Source: an uncultured Verrucomicrobiota bacterium
GTDB lineage: Bacteria > Verrucomicrobiota > Kiritimatiellia > CAIVKH01
Length of the DNA stretch: 64,000 nucleotides
Assembly: GCA_937872895.1 (NCBI GenBank)
Contig: CALMUP010000019.1
Span: 62,001-126,000 of the forward strand
Reading direction: 5' to 3'
The notes below the pieces were generated by a model. The model was not told where the DNA came from and did not search any database. It saw only the letters and a list, made by a program, of their open reading frames with translations. Within the stretch, counting starts at the first letter, position 1. Each line of letters begins with the position of its first letter. A program made the translations under genes and the position numbers. Below are positions 8,259-16,218 of this stretch, in pieces.

Positions 8259-9776
8259 TTACCCGTCCGATGCCGCCAAGGCCGCGTTGGCGGCATAGGC
8301 TCGCAAGGTCCGGGAAATGAGTTCGGCGACGTCGTCGGCCGGTAAATCGGAAAATTGGGCCTGCACCCGGTCCAGGGCCTCATCAGCGCTGGCGCTCGAT
8401 AGGATGATCTCGCGGAACTTGGCGTGGCGCTCGCGGAGCGCCCGCGCCAGTCCCGCGGATGCCCCGCGGGCCACCTCGTCGGCGGCGATCAGGCCATCCG
8501 GAACGGTCGCGTTGTAGATCGAAAGGGTGCGCGGGTTGGGCAACATGGGTTGCGACATCCGCCGCCGCAGACCAATCCCAAGTTGCTCGCTGATGGTGGC
8601 GAGGCCTTCGTCGTCGAGTTCCGCCCCCGCCACATACAGATCCCGCATCAAAGCGCCCAGGCGCGCGGCGCTTTCCGAGGTATCCCCCGGCCACAGGATC
8701 AGCGGCGAATTGCCCTTGATCGAGTTGATGTCCATCCAGGGTTTCACGAGCTGCATGCGGATCGTGTGACCCAGCATCAGCGCATCGAAGTTGCGAATGT
8801 CCTGCCGGACCGTCTCATGCTGCTTCGAGACGCCAGAGCCGAGGCCCGTGGATTGAGCCTCCGCTGAAAGGGTCTGGCCTAAAATGAGTCGGGAAATCTC
8901 CCGGCGGCAGATGGTCAGGAACTTCTCGTAGGCATCGCCCGAGCCGCCCATCGCCTCCTTGAGTTCAACCGTTGTGCCCTCGCTGACCACCAGCCCCCCG
9001 ATCTTCGTCGCCCAGGCCAAGGCGCTTTCGAGCATCACGCGCGAGGCGTCATCGCCGGAGGGGTATTTGGCGACCATAAAGGGCGAGCCATAGCGATCCA
9101 GAAAGCGGGCCCACCAGGAACGATCCATCACTGACAGCAGCCACCAGAACAACAACGAACGCATGGGCCCGCCGAAGTTGTCCGGGAAGGAAAGCAGGTG
9201 GCCGCGATGCACGATGTACCGGTTCATGTCCGGATCCTGGCTGGAAAGCTGGACGCGTCCGTCGGCATCGGTATCGAAAATCCGCATCCGGCCGCTCCGG
9301 TAATCGAGCAGGCGGTGAGGGACGGTGACCAGATCGGCGATGTCGTAACGGATGCCAGCTTGCTGCGAAGGTTGAAAGACCTTTTCGACCAACGAGACCG
9401 GATACAGCGTGCCGTCCAGCAGGTGAGAGCAGCACATGAGGAACGGAATCGAATTGGCCAGCACTTTTTCCACCACATCAGCGGCGTTTTTGTCGTCGGT
9501 GTTTTTCTTGTCGAACGCCTGGACAACCAGCTTGTCGCCGATCACGGCGAGTTTGCGCTTGGACAATTCGGCCTGGACGTGCGAGTCGCCGATCACCATG
9601 TCGCGGTAGATGGTGAACAGGAGTTCGGTGTTGCCCGCCTCGGCCGCGCGTATCGCGGCATGCAGGGTGTCCACGTCCAGGCTGGAACCTACCGATGCTC
9701 GTTCGGTGTGCGACGTGACCACAGTGACGCGGTTGGTCGGAGGCTTCTGGCGATGATAGATATCGGATGTTTTCAT
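8259..9776 (-). CDS. Phage portal protein (Mu gp29-like, DUF935)
   Basis: 505 residues, typical for the family. Recognisable features include ELSKRKLAVIG near residue 70-80, a core around LSFPDNFGGPMRSLLFWWLL and YGSPFMVAKYPSG, the helix ICRREISRLILGQTLS, and a polar C-terminal extension. The portal forms the dodecameric ring at the capsid vertex through which the terminase pumps DNA. The gene follows the terminase nuclease gene by 8 bp in the leftward operon. In Mu the next genes would be F and G; here those lie 16 kb away on the other arm. Confidence 0.9.
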   Translation of the reverse strand: MKTSDIYHRQKPPTNRVTVVTSHTERASVGSSLDVDTLHAAIRAAEAGNTELLFTIYRDMVIGDSHVQAELSKRKLAVIGDKLVVQAFDKKNTDDKNAADVVEKVLANSIPFLMCCSHLLDGTLYPVSLVEKVFQPSQQAGIRYDIADLVTVPHRLLDYRSGRMRIFDTDADGRVQLSSQDPDMNRYIVHRGHLLSFPDNFGGPMRSLLFWWLLSVMDRSWWARFLDRYGSPFMVAKYPSGDDASRVMLESALAWATKIGGLVVSEGTTVELKEAMGGSGDAYEKFLTICRREISRLILGQTLSAEAQSTGLGSGVSKQHETVRQDIRNFDALMLGHTIRMQLVKPWMDINSIKGNSPLILWPGDTSESAARLGALMRDLYVAGAELDDEGLATISEQLGIGLRRRMSQPMLPNPRTLSIYNATVPDGLIAADEVARGASAGLARALRERHAKFREIILSSASADEALDRVQAQFSDLPADDVAELISRTLRAYAANAALAASDG

Positions 9777-9784
9777 GGATTACC

Positions 9785-10477
9785 TCAAAAAAGGTTGGTG
9801 GTTGGGTTCCTGCGACCGGCCACCGGCCAGTGAGCAGGTGCTTTGGTGAACGTTCCGACCGGTGCCGCATGGGCCTCGACGGGGCCGCTAGCAGTTCCGA
9901 TCAAGGCGTGCAGTGCCAGCTTGATGGCGTCGAAGCTGTCCGCGTGGTTTCCTTCCTCGTCGACATCGGCGTCGAACATACCGCGGTCGCGCACCACTTG
10001 ACGGATATCCTTTTCCAGCCAGGTCTCGGGCGGAAGGGCCAGGCGCCCGTCGTCGATGGTGTTGACGAACAGGTTGCCGAGGTAGGTCTTGAAATTCATT
10101 TTCTCGCCGAGATAGGTCGTCGATTCCGACGAGACGACCAGGGCGACTACGGCCGTGCCCATCAACTTGCGGCGGAGATTGGTGGCGAAAAAGCGCTCGT
10201 TGGTTGCATCGATACAAGTCTTTCTCGCGCGGAGACCGTGCGGGAGTTCGTGGGCCTTGCGGATTAATGCCTCGGTGATATCGGGATCGCTGGTCTTGAA
10301 CCGGAGCACCAGGCGGGCGAAGAAGTCGTTGGACACGCGTTGTACGACGGCGATCGCCGAAGGGTTCGACTTCTTTTTCTCCGTAGTGGCCAGGTCAACG
10401 CCGATCCCCACCGGATCACCAGGCGTGATCAGATCCTTCCACCCGCGTGGTATTACGTGATCAACGTGGATACTCAT
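9785..10477 (-). CDS. Terminase large subunit, nuclease half (split gene)
   Basis: 230 residues with an RNase H-fold nuclease: GVDLATT (Asp28), CIDATNERFF (Asp90) and NHADSFDAIKLA (Asp180/Asp183) supply the metal-binding acidic residues. In Mu gp28 this domain is fused to the ATPase. Here it is a separate gene whose ATG overlaps the ATPase gene's stop by 4 bp (ATGA), so the two are probably co-translated and assemble as a heteromer. The frame differs by one from the ATPase, so an old frameshift is a possible origin, but the clean overlap argues for a functional split. Confidence 0.85.
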   Translation of the reverse strand: MSIHVDHVIPRGWKDLITPGDPVGIGVDLATTEKKKSNPSAIAVVQRVSNDFFARLVLRFKTSDPDITEALIRKAHELPHGLRARKTCIDATNERFFATNLRRKLMGTAVVALVVSSESTTYLGEKMNFKTYLGNLFVNTIDDGRLALPPETWLEKDIRQVVRDRGMFDADVDEEGNHADSFDAIKLALHALIGTASGPVEAHAAPVGTFTKAPAHWPVAGRRNPTTNLF

Positions 10478-11370
10478 CGGGCGATCGCCTCCTTCACGTC
10501 CACGCCGAGGCAGAACCCACGCCCCAGTTCCATCGCCCGGGCAAGTGCGGCATACGAAACCGCCGAGATCCCGCCTCGGACAAACTTCAGGCCGTAGTTG
10601 CGGTCCCAGGCGATTTTATCGTAGGCGCGTTTCCGGTGTTCTTCGGGAACGCAGGGCTCGCCGGTATCGTCGTCGTATAGCGGCACACCCGCGGCAGACC
10701 CATCCCAGGCATCGACGCGATGGCACGGGATCTTCGACTTCGACTCGTACCAGTTGCCCTTCGGGTTGATCTGGAACTCCTCAATGGGCGGCAGGAACAT
10801 CTCGAAGCTGTAATGGTTGTCGTCGGGCGGCGGGGTCGTGGCCATCCACCAGATGAACTCCGGGTTTGAGGACATGAAGGGCTGGACGGCCTCGATGACG
10901 TCCTTCAAGTCGAAGATGCGCCCAACCTCGTCCATGAAGATGTCGCCGGTCCAACCGACGGCCGTGGCCGGATTCGGGGCGACAACGATCGATCTGCTGC
11001 AGGTGGTCCGGTCATGCCAGATTTTCGCCTCGAGTTTCTGGTGCTCGAAGATGTCCGCGATTGCGTCGAGGTCAAGGTTGTCGATGTTTGTTTCCAGGCG
11101 GAGTTGTTGCGAGGCGCAGATCTCCCGGAATTTGGCCAGTACGGTATTCCAGACCTGCGCCTCCTTGCGCACAAACTCGGAGCCCAGGAGGATGGAGGCG
11201 GAGACGAAAATACAGGTGTGGTCGCGGCGCTCCATCATCCGATCCAGCGCCTTCGCGGCCAGGGTAAACGACTTCCCGCGTTGCCGCGCCCACATGAGCA
11301 GCACACGCCGGATTTTCTTCCAGAAGACGACTTCCTGGTAGGGCCGGAATTTAATCAGCGGCGCTGGCAT
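10474..11370 (-). CDS. Terminase large subunit, ATPase half (split gene)
   Basis: 298 residues. Walker A-like ARQRGKS (28-34), Walker B with catalytic Glu GDIFMDEVG (142-150) and a coupling-motif region MATTPPPDD mark the packaging ATPase domain. The sequence ends soon after GLKFVRGGISAVSYAALARAM, just where Mu-like terminases pass into the nuclease domain. The 5' end overlaps the small terminase gene by 20 bp. It drives head filling through the portal encoded two genes downstream. Confidence 0.85.
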   Translation of the reverse strand: MPAPLIKFRPYQEVVFWKKIRRVLLMWARQRGKSFTLAAKALDRMMERRDHTCIFVSASILLGSEFVRKEAQVWNTVLAKFREICASQQLRLETNIDNLDLDAIADIFEHQKLEAKIWHDRTTCSRSIVVAPNPATAVGWTGDIFMDEVGRIFDLKDVIEAVQPFMSSNPEFIWWMATTPPPDDNHYSFEMFLPPIEEFQINPKGNWYESKSKIPCHRVDAWDGSAAGVPLYDDDTGEPCVPEEHRKRAYDKIAWDRNYGLKFVRGGISAVSYAALARAMELGRGFCLGVDVKEAIAR

Positions 11371-11965
11371 CGGGCGGCCTCCCGAAAATGAGCTGACGCA
11401 ACTGGTCGACCTTCACCGTATTGGTGGCCTTGCCTTCGGCGATTTCCTTCGCCTTTTCGCTGGTGTACCACTTCAGGAACAGCTTGCAGGTCTCGCGTTC
11501 GAATTTCTTCTGCTGCAGGGCGAGCGCTTGTTCGGCGAGCTGGGCGCGACGGTCGGCGATGGCGGTTCGCCGCGAACCATCGACGGCGAACTTCAAGGAG
11601 CTGATCGCCGAGGCGACCTTGGTCGGTTCCAGGTCGGAGTCGGCGAGTTGAGATGCGACATCAAAGATTGCCTTGTCCAGGATGGAGAACCCACCGGCCT
11701 CCAGCTCGCGGCGGATGGTTTCGTGTTTCTCCCGGACGGTGTCGAGGTATGCCTGTTCCTTCAACCAGTCCTTGTAGCCGCCCTTACGCCAGTTGGTCCA
11801 ATTCTGGTCGTTCAGCTTCTTGAGGCCTTTTGATTCCAGAAAAGCATTGAGATCAGATGCCGGAGCGCCGTCACGGATCATGGCATTGAGCTGCTCGCGG
11901 ATTTCAAACGGCAGCCGGGCGACGTTCCCCTTCCGGGTGGTGGGTTTATCCGTCTTGTCGTTCAT
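11351..11965 (-). CDS. Terminase small subunit (Mu gp27-like, DUF3486)
   Basis: 204 residues from the ATG at 11965; an alternative ATG lies at 11980 and neither has a clear ribosome site. The N-terminus, ARLPFEIREQLNAMIRDGA followed by LKKLNDQNWTNWRKGGYKDW, is the helix-turn-helix start of DUF3486 small terminases, and the rest is long charged helices. It recognises phage DNA and recruits the large subunit. Its position next to the ATPase gene fits. Confidence 0.75.
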   Translation of the reverse strand: MNDKTDKPTTRKGNVARLPFEIREQLNAMIRDGAPASDLNAFLESKGLKKLNDQNWTNWRKGGYKDWLKEQAYLDTVREKHETIRRELEAGGFSILDKAIFDVASQLADSDLEPTKVASAISSLKFAVDGSRRTAIADRRAQLAEQALALQQKKFERETCKLFLKWYTSEKAKEIAEGKATNTVKVDQLRQLIFGRPPDASAAD

Positions 11966-12221
11966 AGAACACAACGCCATCGGAGGTGATCTGGTACTCC
12001 CGGATGGATCCCAGCTTGGGCATGATTTCCTTCACGAATCCGAAGCCGGAGAGTACGGCGAGCACCTCGGCGACATCAGCCTCGGAAAACGGGAAATCCA
12101 CGAGCCTGGCCTTGTTTACCCCGCGCGTCAGCGATGACACGCTGAACTTCATCGTGGACCGATTGGCGAGGTATTCGACAACGGCTTCGCGAAGGTTCTG
12201 CTTATGGGCGCTATCCAACAT
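11946..12221 (-). CDS. Small phage protein, winged-helix-like
   Basis: 91 residues. The pattern of three helices followed by EYQITSDGVVFYE at the end looks like a winged helix with a C-terminal wing, but no family is recognised. It overlaps the terminase small subunit gene by 20 bp and the next gene by 11 bp, so it belongs to the same leftward operon, where Mu-like phages keep small packaging or head accessory genes. Confidence 0.6.
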   Translation of the reverse strand: MLDSAHKQNLREAVVEYLANRSTMKFSVSSLTRGVNKARLVDFPFSEADVAEVLAVLSGFGFVKEIMPKLGSIREYQITSDGVVFYERQDG

Positions 12222-12483
12222 GACTGGTCTCCTGTGTCGCGGTCGGTTTCTGGCGGCGGATCAATTCGCCGGCGAGGTGGTTCATGACGCGTTCGTAGCC
12301 TGCGGCTCGCTTCTCGGAGGCATCAGACCGGGCGTGGTTGATGCCGCGTTCGAGCTCATCGGCAGCAGGATGGCTGCGGTAGTCGCGTGAGGCGGCACGG
12401 CAAAACCTCGCGAGCATGTCCAGTTCGCGGATGGCGGCGGCTATATCGCCGGGTTGAAGGTCAGTAGGGCCAGACACGATCAA
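12211..12483 (-). CDS. Small helical phage protein of unknown function
   Basis: 90 residues, helical, with many Arg and Ala residues and no motif recognised. It overlaps the patatin gene by 23 bp at its 5' end and the next gene by 11 bp at its 3' end. Only the operon context supports it as a real gene. Confidence 0.55.
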   Translation of the reverse strand: MIVSGPTDLQPGDIAAAIRELDMLARFCRAASRDYRSHPAADELERGINHARSDASEKRAAGYERVMNHLAGELIRRQKPTATQETSHVG

Positions 12484-13255
12484 GCTCCTTTCGCGCGTGA
12501 CGGTAGGCGATACCGATGAGGTCGTGGTTGAATCGCATGGTGCCGGTTTTCCCGTCGACCGGCGGGCGGATGATGGTCACCCGAGGGTCGCCGAACGTTT
12601 CCTCGATGATCTTGTCTACCTGGGCCTCCATGAGTTCGTGGACGGAGAGCAGGAAGTTGAAGATCAAGCCGCTTCCCTGGTACGAGGTCGGCTGGGTGGC
12701 CACACAGATGATGACATGGTCGAACTCCCGCCAATACACCGGCAACGGAACATTCGCCTTGGTGCCTCCATCCGAATAATACTTGGTGTACTCCGGCATT
12801 TCGAAGGCCACGGGCGGGAACATGCCGCGAATGCTGGCGCTGGCCCGGACGGAGCGACGGAGATCCCCGCCGCCGAAGGGAACCAGGCGGCCGCTTCCGC
12901 CTTCCACGGCATAGGTGAACAGCTTGCAGGGCAACTCCTCGAAGGTCTCGGGCAGGTGACGCGCAACCAGTGCGGCCATTTTCTTTCCGTGCATCATGTG
13001 ATTCACATGGCGAAAACGCGACCGGTACAGGAAGCGGGTGTCGCGCGCGTCGTCATCCACCAGATCGTAGATGATGTTCGCCGGTGGGATGCCGGAGAAG
13101 GCATGGTGGGCGAACAATCCGCCGTAGATCGCTCCGGCGCTGGTGCCGTGGATCTCGTCGGGGCGGACGCCGAACTCGGACAGAGCCATGCCGATACCGG
13201 CATGGATGTCGAGTCCGGGTAGACCACCGCCGCTGAAGACGAGGAGGGTTTTCAC
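12461..13255 (-). CDS. Patatin-like phospholipase in the phage late arm
   Basis: 264 residues from a GTG at 13255 that overlaps the upstream stop (GTGA). The catalytic parts of patatins are present: oxyanion loop SGGGLPGL (8-15), nucleophile elbow GTSAG (Ser39) and catalytic Asp162 in YSDGGTKANVPL. The enzyme should hydrolyse acyl chains of phospholipids in the host membrane. It sits between a lipoprotein gene and the terminase genes, close to where Mu-like phages keep lysis functions, so a role in membrane disruption at lysis is possible, as is a virion or lysogeny role. The longer frame to 13411 has no supporting homology. Confidence 0.85.
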   Translation of the reverse strand: MKTLLVFSGGGLPGLDIHAGIGMALSEFGVRPDEIHGTSAGAIYGGLFAHHAFSGIPPANIIYDLVDDDARDTRFLYRSRFRHVNHMMHGKKMAALVARHLPETFEELPCKLFTYAVEGGSGRLVPFGGGDLRRSVRASASIRGMFPPVAFEMPEYTKYYSDGGTKANVPLPVYWREFDHVIICVATQPTSYQGSGLIFNFLLSVHELMEAQVDKIIEETFGDPRVTIIRPPVDGKTGTMRFNHDLIGIAYRHARKELDRVWPY

Positions 13256-14244
13256 GGGAAGGGCGTGTTGCTTTTCAGGACGTTCGTGCGTTGCGTGCCG
13301 TCGTTCTTCACGAGGCAAAACCAGACATCGGAACCCGATGGCGGCTTGCGGCCGAGATAGTTCGCGAAAATATTTTCGAGCAGTTTGACGTTCTGGTCCG
13401 GTCGCTTCCACTCGAAGTGACCCCCATAGACCTGATTGTCTTCCTTCCAGAAAATATAAATCCGGCTGTCGACACCTTCGGGGTTTTTGTTATCCAACGG
13501 CCAGTTCAGTTTTTCGTACTCGAGGGCAAGCTTCCCGTCCGTGATGTCCGACTTGGTCAGGAGCCTGGTGGTATCCGCGATGGCGGGATTTACGTTCGCA
13601 TGTGTGCCGAGAAGAATGGCGTTGCTGATGTCCAGTGCGTCCAGGCTGGCATCTGGAAGTTCGGGAGTGGTGTTGGTGTCCACCGGATACGGAGGTGGCG
13701 GGACAGGCGGCGCGTTGGTTGCCATCACGTTCATGCTGGAGTCGGAAATATTCAACTTGGTATCCATTGTGTAGTTGAACACCGAGCGCTCAGTCCGGGT
13801 GGCGAAGAATGCGGCACTTATGGCAGTGGCCGCAGATGCGCTGGGAGTCACGATGATCTGCTCGTGCAGGGCTCGATTTTTGTTGATTAGCGCATCGGCG
13901 GTGTCGCGTGGTTTGGCTGACAGGTATTTGAACAGACTAGCGGCATCTCCAGCCTTCGCGGCGGCCATGAAGTTAACGTCGGAGGTTAAGTCGACGTTGC
14001 GATCAGCGGCCAGGCTGTCCGAATACCGGTTATACACCATCGTGTGGTTTTCCTTGATTGCGGCTGGATTCAGCATCGAGCCATCCACCGTACCGCTCAC
14101 CACGGAAAACGCTTTGGTGCTGATCCCGCCATCGTTGCTAGCGCAACCGGAGGTGCAGGCGGCGAGGATGAGCGGGATCAGCAGCAGGGCGAGCAGGTGC
14201 AGTAGCTCGAAGGCACGGCGGGCGAGACGGGCTAGGATGTTCAT
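13252..14244 (-). CDS. Phage-encoded lipoprotein of unknown function
   Basis: 330 residues from the ATG at 14244, with a GGAG site 7 bp before it. The N-terminus is basic, then LLHLLALLLIPLILAAC is a lipoprotein signal with lipobox LAAC; a second cysteine pair follows (CTSGC). The mature part is Thr/Asn/Ala-rich with a Pro run PPVPPPPYP near residue 190 and no recognised domain. Candidates are an outer-membrane spanin-like lysis protein or a lysogenic conversion or superinfection exclusion factor; the length is unusual for a spanin. Confidence 0.7.
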   Translation of the reverse strand: MNILARLARRAFELLHLLALLLIPLILAACTSGCASNDGGISTKAFSVVSGTVDGSMLNPAAIKENHTMVYNRYSDSLAADRNVDLTSDVNFMAAAKAGDAASLFKYLSAKPRDTADALINKNRALHEQIIVTPSASAATAISAAFFATRTERSVFNYTMDTKLNISDSSMNVMATNAPPVPPPPYPVDTNTTPELPDASLDALDISNAILLGTHANVNPAIADTTRLLTKSDITDGKLALEYEKLNWPLDNKNPEGVDSRIYIFWKEDNQVYGGHFEWKRPDQNVKLLENIFANYLGRKPPSGSDVWFCLVKNDGTQRTNVLKSNTPFP

Positions 14245-14255
14245 GGTGTGGCTCC

Positions 14256-14609
14256 TTATTCCTTGTTGATCGCGCCTTCGAGGCGCGAAATTGATGCGAT
14301 CAGGTCGCGGAAAAGTTGCTGGTTGGTTTTCTGTTCGGCCTTGATCGACTCGGACATGCGATCGAAACGGCGGTCGATGACCTCCGAAAGTTTCTCCATA
14401 TCGGTCGTGGAGGCGCAGAGGTCGAGGCGTTCGTCGTTCGCCTTCTTGAAGGCATTGAAGGTGATCCAGTCCACGAAGCCGTTCAGGCGCTCGATGACGG
14501 ATGGCTTCAGGCGGATGCGGTCCCAGACATTGACCGCAGCGGAAAGCAGGTGCACCAGCCAACTCAGGCCGAGCAGCCAGTACAGGATGTGGACGTTATC
14601 CGGAGCCAT
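14256..14609 (-). CDS. Membrane-anchored coiled-coil protein (Mu gp25/DUF2730-like)
   Basis: 117 residues from the ATG at 14609; a TTG start at 14630 is possible. One N-terminal transmembrane helix (ILYWLLGLSWLVHLLSAAV) is followed by a charged coiled coil (TDMEKLSEVIDRRFDRMSES). The size and layout match DUF2730 proteins that precede the terminase genes in Mu-like phages; the match is by architecture only. It is the first gene after the left late box, whose end lies 33 bp upstream of the ATG. Confidence 0.6.
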   Translation of the reverse strand: MAPDNVHILYWLLGLSWLVHLLSAAVNVWDRIRLKPSVIERLNGFVDWITFNAFKKANDERLDLCASTTDMEKLSEVIDRRFDRMSESIKAEQKTNQQLFRDLIASISRLEGAINKE

Positions 14610-14641
14610 GATGCCGCGAGGATGCGGCAATCAGGTCGCGT

Positions 14642-14670
14642 CGTCTAAAACGGGTGGGACGCGTGGGACG
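14642..14670 (-). promoter_or_regulatory. Late-arm box, left copy (candidate late promoter)
   Basis: On the minus strand CGTCCCAC, three variable bases, then TCCCACCCGTTTTAGACG. The same 29-bp pattern stands upstream of the rightward late arm at 28010-28038. The box is oriented toward the lipoprotein/terminase arm. The repeat of the CCCAC block suggests an activator site and TTTAGA a possible -10 element. Confidence 0.6.
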
Positions 14671-14709
14671 TGGAAGGGTTGAAACAAATGGTCGCGAAGG
14701 CAACAAAGC

Positions 14710-15132
14710 TCAGGAATTTAGAATTTTGTGGGCAGCTTTATCAACGCGGCTCAGAAAAATCGAGATGTAATAGTTAATCCCACCAGACCCAATCACCGCG
14801 ATGCTGTATATGAAATCCATCAAGTTGCCCTGCCCGATAGATGCCAACAACCACAAACCACCAAGCCCCATGGTAATCCAGCCGCCCCAGTACAACATCG
14901 AAATAATCGCGGCAGGTTTGTAGACCGATGGGTCGTCCACAGCCATAGGTGCAGTTGGCGGTGGAATTGAGGGTGGCTTGCTGGGTGCGGGATCTGAGGT
15001 GGAGTCCTTCGCTTGATACGAGGGATTTACAAATTCCGACATGCAGCGCGGGCATACCACATGACGCGATTCAAGGCGCTTGTCGCTGAGCAAGAATGTG
15101 TGTTTACACGATATGCAAGTTAATCGCCGCAT
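14710..15132 (-). CDS. Zinc-ribbon membrane protein
   Basis: 140 residues. An N-terminal zinc ribbon, CISCKHTF (Cys7, Cys10) and VVCPRCMSEF (Cys27, Cys30), is followed by a proline-rich linker and two C-terminal membrane helices (MLYWGGWITMGLGGLWLLASI and a second around IYSIAVIG). It has a strong GGGGGG ribosome site and is less GC-rich than its neighbours. It lies between repressor and late arm, a usual place for lysogeny-expressed accessory genes. Function unknown. Confidence 0.6.
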   Translation of the reverse strand: MRRLTCISCKHTFLLSDKRLESRHVVCPRCMSEFVNPSYQAKDSTSDPAPSKPPSIPPPTAPMAVDDPSVYKPAAIISMLYWGGWITMGLGGLWLLASIGQGNLMDFIYSIAVIGSGGINYYISIFLSRVDKAAHKILNS

Positions 15133-15193
15133 TCAGCCCCCCCTTTTGTTTTAACGAGCCGACCATGTGACCGACCCAGCGCACCGCCCTGTA

Positions 15194-15210
15194 CCACCCG
15201 TCCCGCCTGT
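15194..15210 (+). promoter_or_regulatory. Third, partial copy of the late-arm box
   Basis: CCACCCGTCCCGCCTGT shares the CCAC-N2-G-YCCCRCC-YGT core of the two late boxes, in plus orientation, but lacks the TTTTAGACG part. It lies upstream of the divergent zinc-ribbon gene. It may be a regulator site without promoter function. Confidence 0.35.
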
Positions 15211-15264
15211 GAGTGTCACCGAAGTCTGTTAGGTGTACGGTGTTTGACATGAGCATGATGAAAT

Positions 15265-15531
15265 CTAAAAAAGGTCTTCGATTTTACGTAGATCAACTCG
15301 CGCCGCTAGAGCCGGATCCTGCCGCTCTATCCGAAGTAGCTCGGTCTCTAGGTTTGTCTTGGCCCGCTTGGAAATGGTCTTTCGCAACAGGTCGACGTCG
15401 ACGCCGACCTCCCCGCCAAGGACACAAATAACTTCCATCGCGGCTTTGATGGAGGCCCTCAATTGCAGGATATGCGCCGCCGTCGTAAAGTTCTGATCCT
15501 CCAATTCGGCAAGTCGTTCTTCATCGGTCAT
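15265..15531 (-). CDS. Small coiled-coil phage protein
   Basis: 88 residues, beginning MTDEERLAELEDQNFTTAAH, acidic and helical, with a hydrophobic middle (AAMEVICVLGGEVGVDVDLL). A weak GAAGGAA site precedes the ATG. Transcribed with the repressor strand. No family recognised. A plus-strand ORF in the same place (15213-15431) looks like a shadow. The 143 bp to the repressor gene hold nothing I can name. Confidence 0.5.
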   Translation of the reverse strand: MTDEERLAELEDQNFTTAAHILQLRASIKAAMEVICVLGGEVGVDVDLLRKTISKRAKTNLETELLRIERQDPALAARVDLRKIEDLF

Positions 15532-15664
15532 CGCTTTTGTTCCTTCAACAGCTGATCCAGCTTTAATTCTATCACCGCGCTGCGGGTGTCCAGGCGGTGG
15601 ACAATGGTGGGCGGTGGTTATCCAGGGATTGGAACGTTGCCGGCATCGCGAAAAGCCCTTATTT

Positions 15665-15694
15665 CACCGTGCCGGTCACGTGACCGGCACGGTG
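15665..15694. repeat. Perfect 30-bp palindrome, copy 1 (parS-like core)
   Basis: The half-site CCGTGCCGGTCAC is followed at once by its exact reverse complement; one further flanking base on each side pairs beyond the 28-bp perfect dyad. The centre is TCACGTGA, identical to the central octamer of the ParB site parS. It overlaps the last codons and stop of the repressor gene. The 26-bp core recurs at 18383-18408. Confidence 0.85.
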
Positions 15695-16143
15695 GTTGAC
15701 GACTTCTTGCTTTCGAACACCTTTTGGGCCACCTCCGCCTCGGCTTTGCGTAAATCGGCGTAATGGTCTTCACAGTAATCGCTGTATTCGTCGAGTCGGT
15801 GGATGATCGCATTTTTTAGACGATCACGCCCTGGCTTGGCCTTGGCCTTCATCCAGCGAAGCCGCTCGGTGATCTCGCCGATAATCTTTTCTTCTTCATC
15901 TGCTCCGCCTGATGCTTTCGCCTCTGCGACGGCAATAGCGACGGGAGTTGCGTCGGTGTGCCCAAGTAGCCAGTCAACAGACTTGCCGGTCTTTTGTGCG
16001 ATTACACTAAGGTAATCGTGTTTTGGAATTTGCCCGTTTTCATATCTGTGATACATCGGTGGCGGGATGCCAAGATGCCGAGCAAAGTCCGCTTTGGAGC
16101 GACTTCCGCGCAACATTTTAAGCCGGTCAGAAAAATTACTCAC
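15676..16143 (-). CDS. Phage repressor, XRE-type helix-turn-helix
   Basis: 155 residues from a GTG at 16143. Residues 1-62 form a lambda-repressor-like domain (DFARHLGIPPPMYHRYENGQ, then KTGKSVDWLLGH). The rest is charged helices, without the peptidase domain of LexA/CI-type repressors, so SOS self-cleavage is not expected. It is divergent from the Ner-like gene, with matching 16-bp dyads over its own start and inside the early promoter, as expected for an autoregulated lysogeny repressor. The stop lies within a large palindrome, so the last residues TVPVT are palindrome-encoded. Confidence 0.85.
   Translation of the reverse strand: MSNFSDRLKMLRGSRSKADFARHLGIPPPMYHRYENGQIPKHDYLSVIAQKTGKSVDWLLGHTDATPVAIAVAEAKASGGADEEEKIIGEITERLRWMKAKAKPGRDRLKNAIIHRLDEYSDYCEDHYADLRKAEAEVAQKVFESKKSSTTVPVT
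16001..16016. promoter_or_regulatory. Operator-like dyad O3 inside the repressor gene
   Basis: ATTAC, six bases, GTAAT, extended by CG on both sides. It resembles the two dyads at the repressor start region (ATTACWC-SS-GAGTWAT). It lies about 130 bp inside the repressor coding sequence. Confidence 0.35.
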
Positions 16144-16182
16144 GAGTTATTCTTTTCGTTGACACGATTACACGGGAGTAAT
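16135..16182. promoter_or_regulatory. Repressor operators O2 and O1
   Basis: Two 16-bp dyads of the form ATTACWC-SS-GAGTWAT: O2 at 16135-16150 covers the repressor's GTG start codon, and O1 at 16167-16182 lies between the -35 and -10 elements of the early promoter. Their centres are 32 bp apart, about three helix turns. Occupied O1 would block early transcription; O2 would give autoregulation. Confidence 0.6.
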
Positions 16183-16187
16183 AATGT
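16159..16187 (+). promoter_or_regulatory. Early promoter of the prophage
   Basis: TTGACA (16159-16164), 17-bp spacer, TAATGT (16182-16187): a near-consensus sigma-70 promoter facing the Ner-like gene and the whole early operon. Operator O1 fills most of the spacer. Confidence 0.75.
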
Positions 16188-16218
16188 CGCGTACATGTTA
16201 GCAACTCCAACAGTCGGA

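Noticed and set aside
15213-15431. Plus-strand 72-codon ORF near the repressor
   Set aside because: Ends in an Arg-rich run (GRRRRRPPRQGHK) typical of a shadow; the minus-strand coiled-coil ORF is more protein-like.
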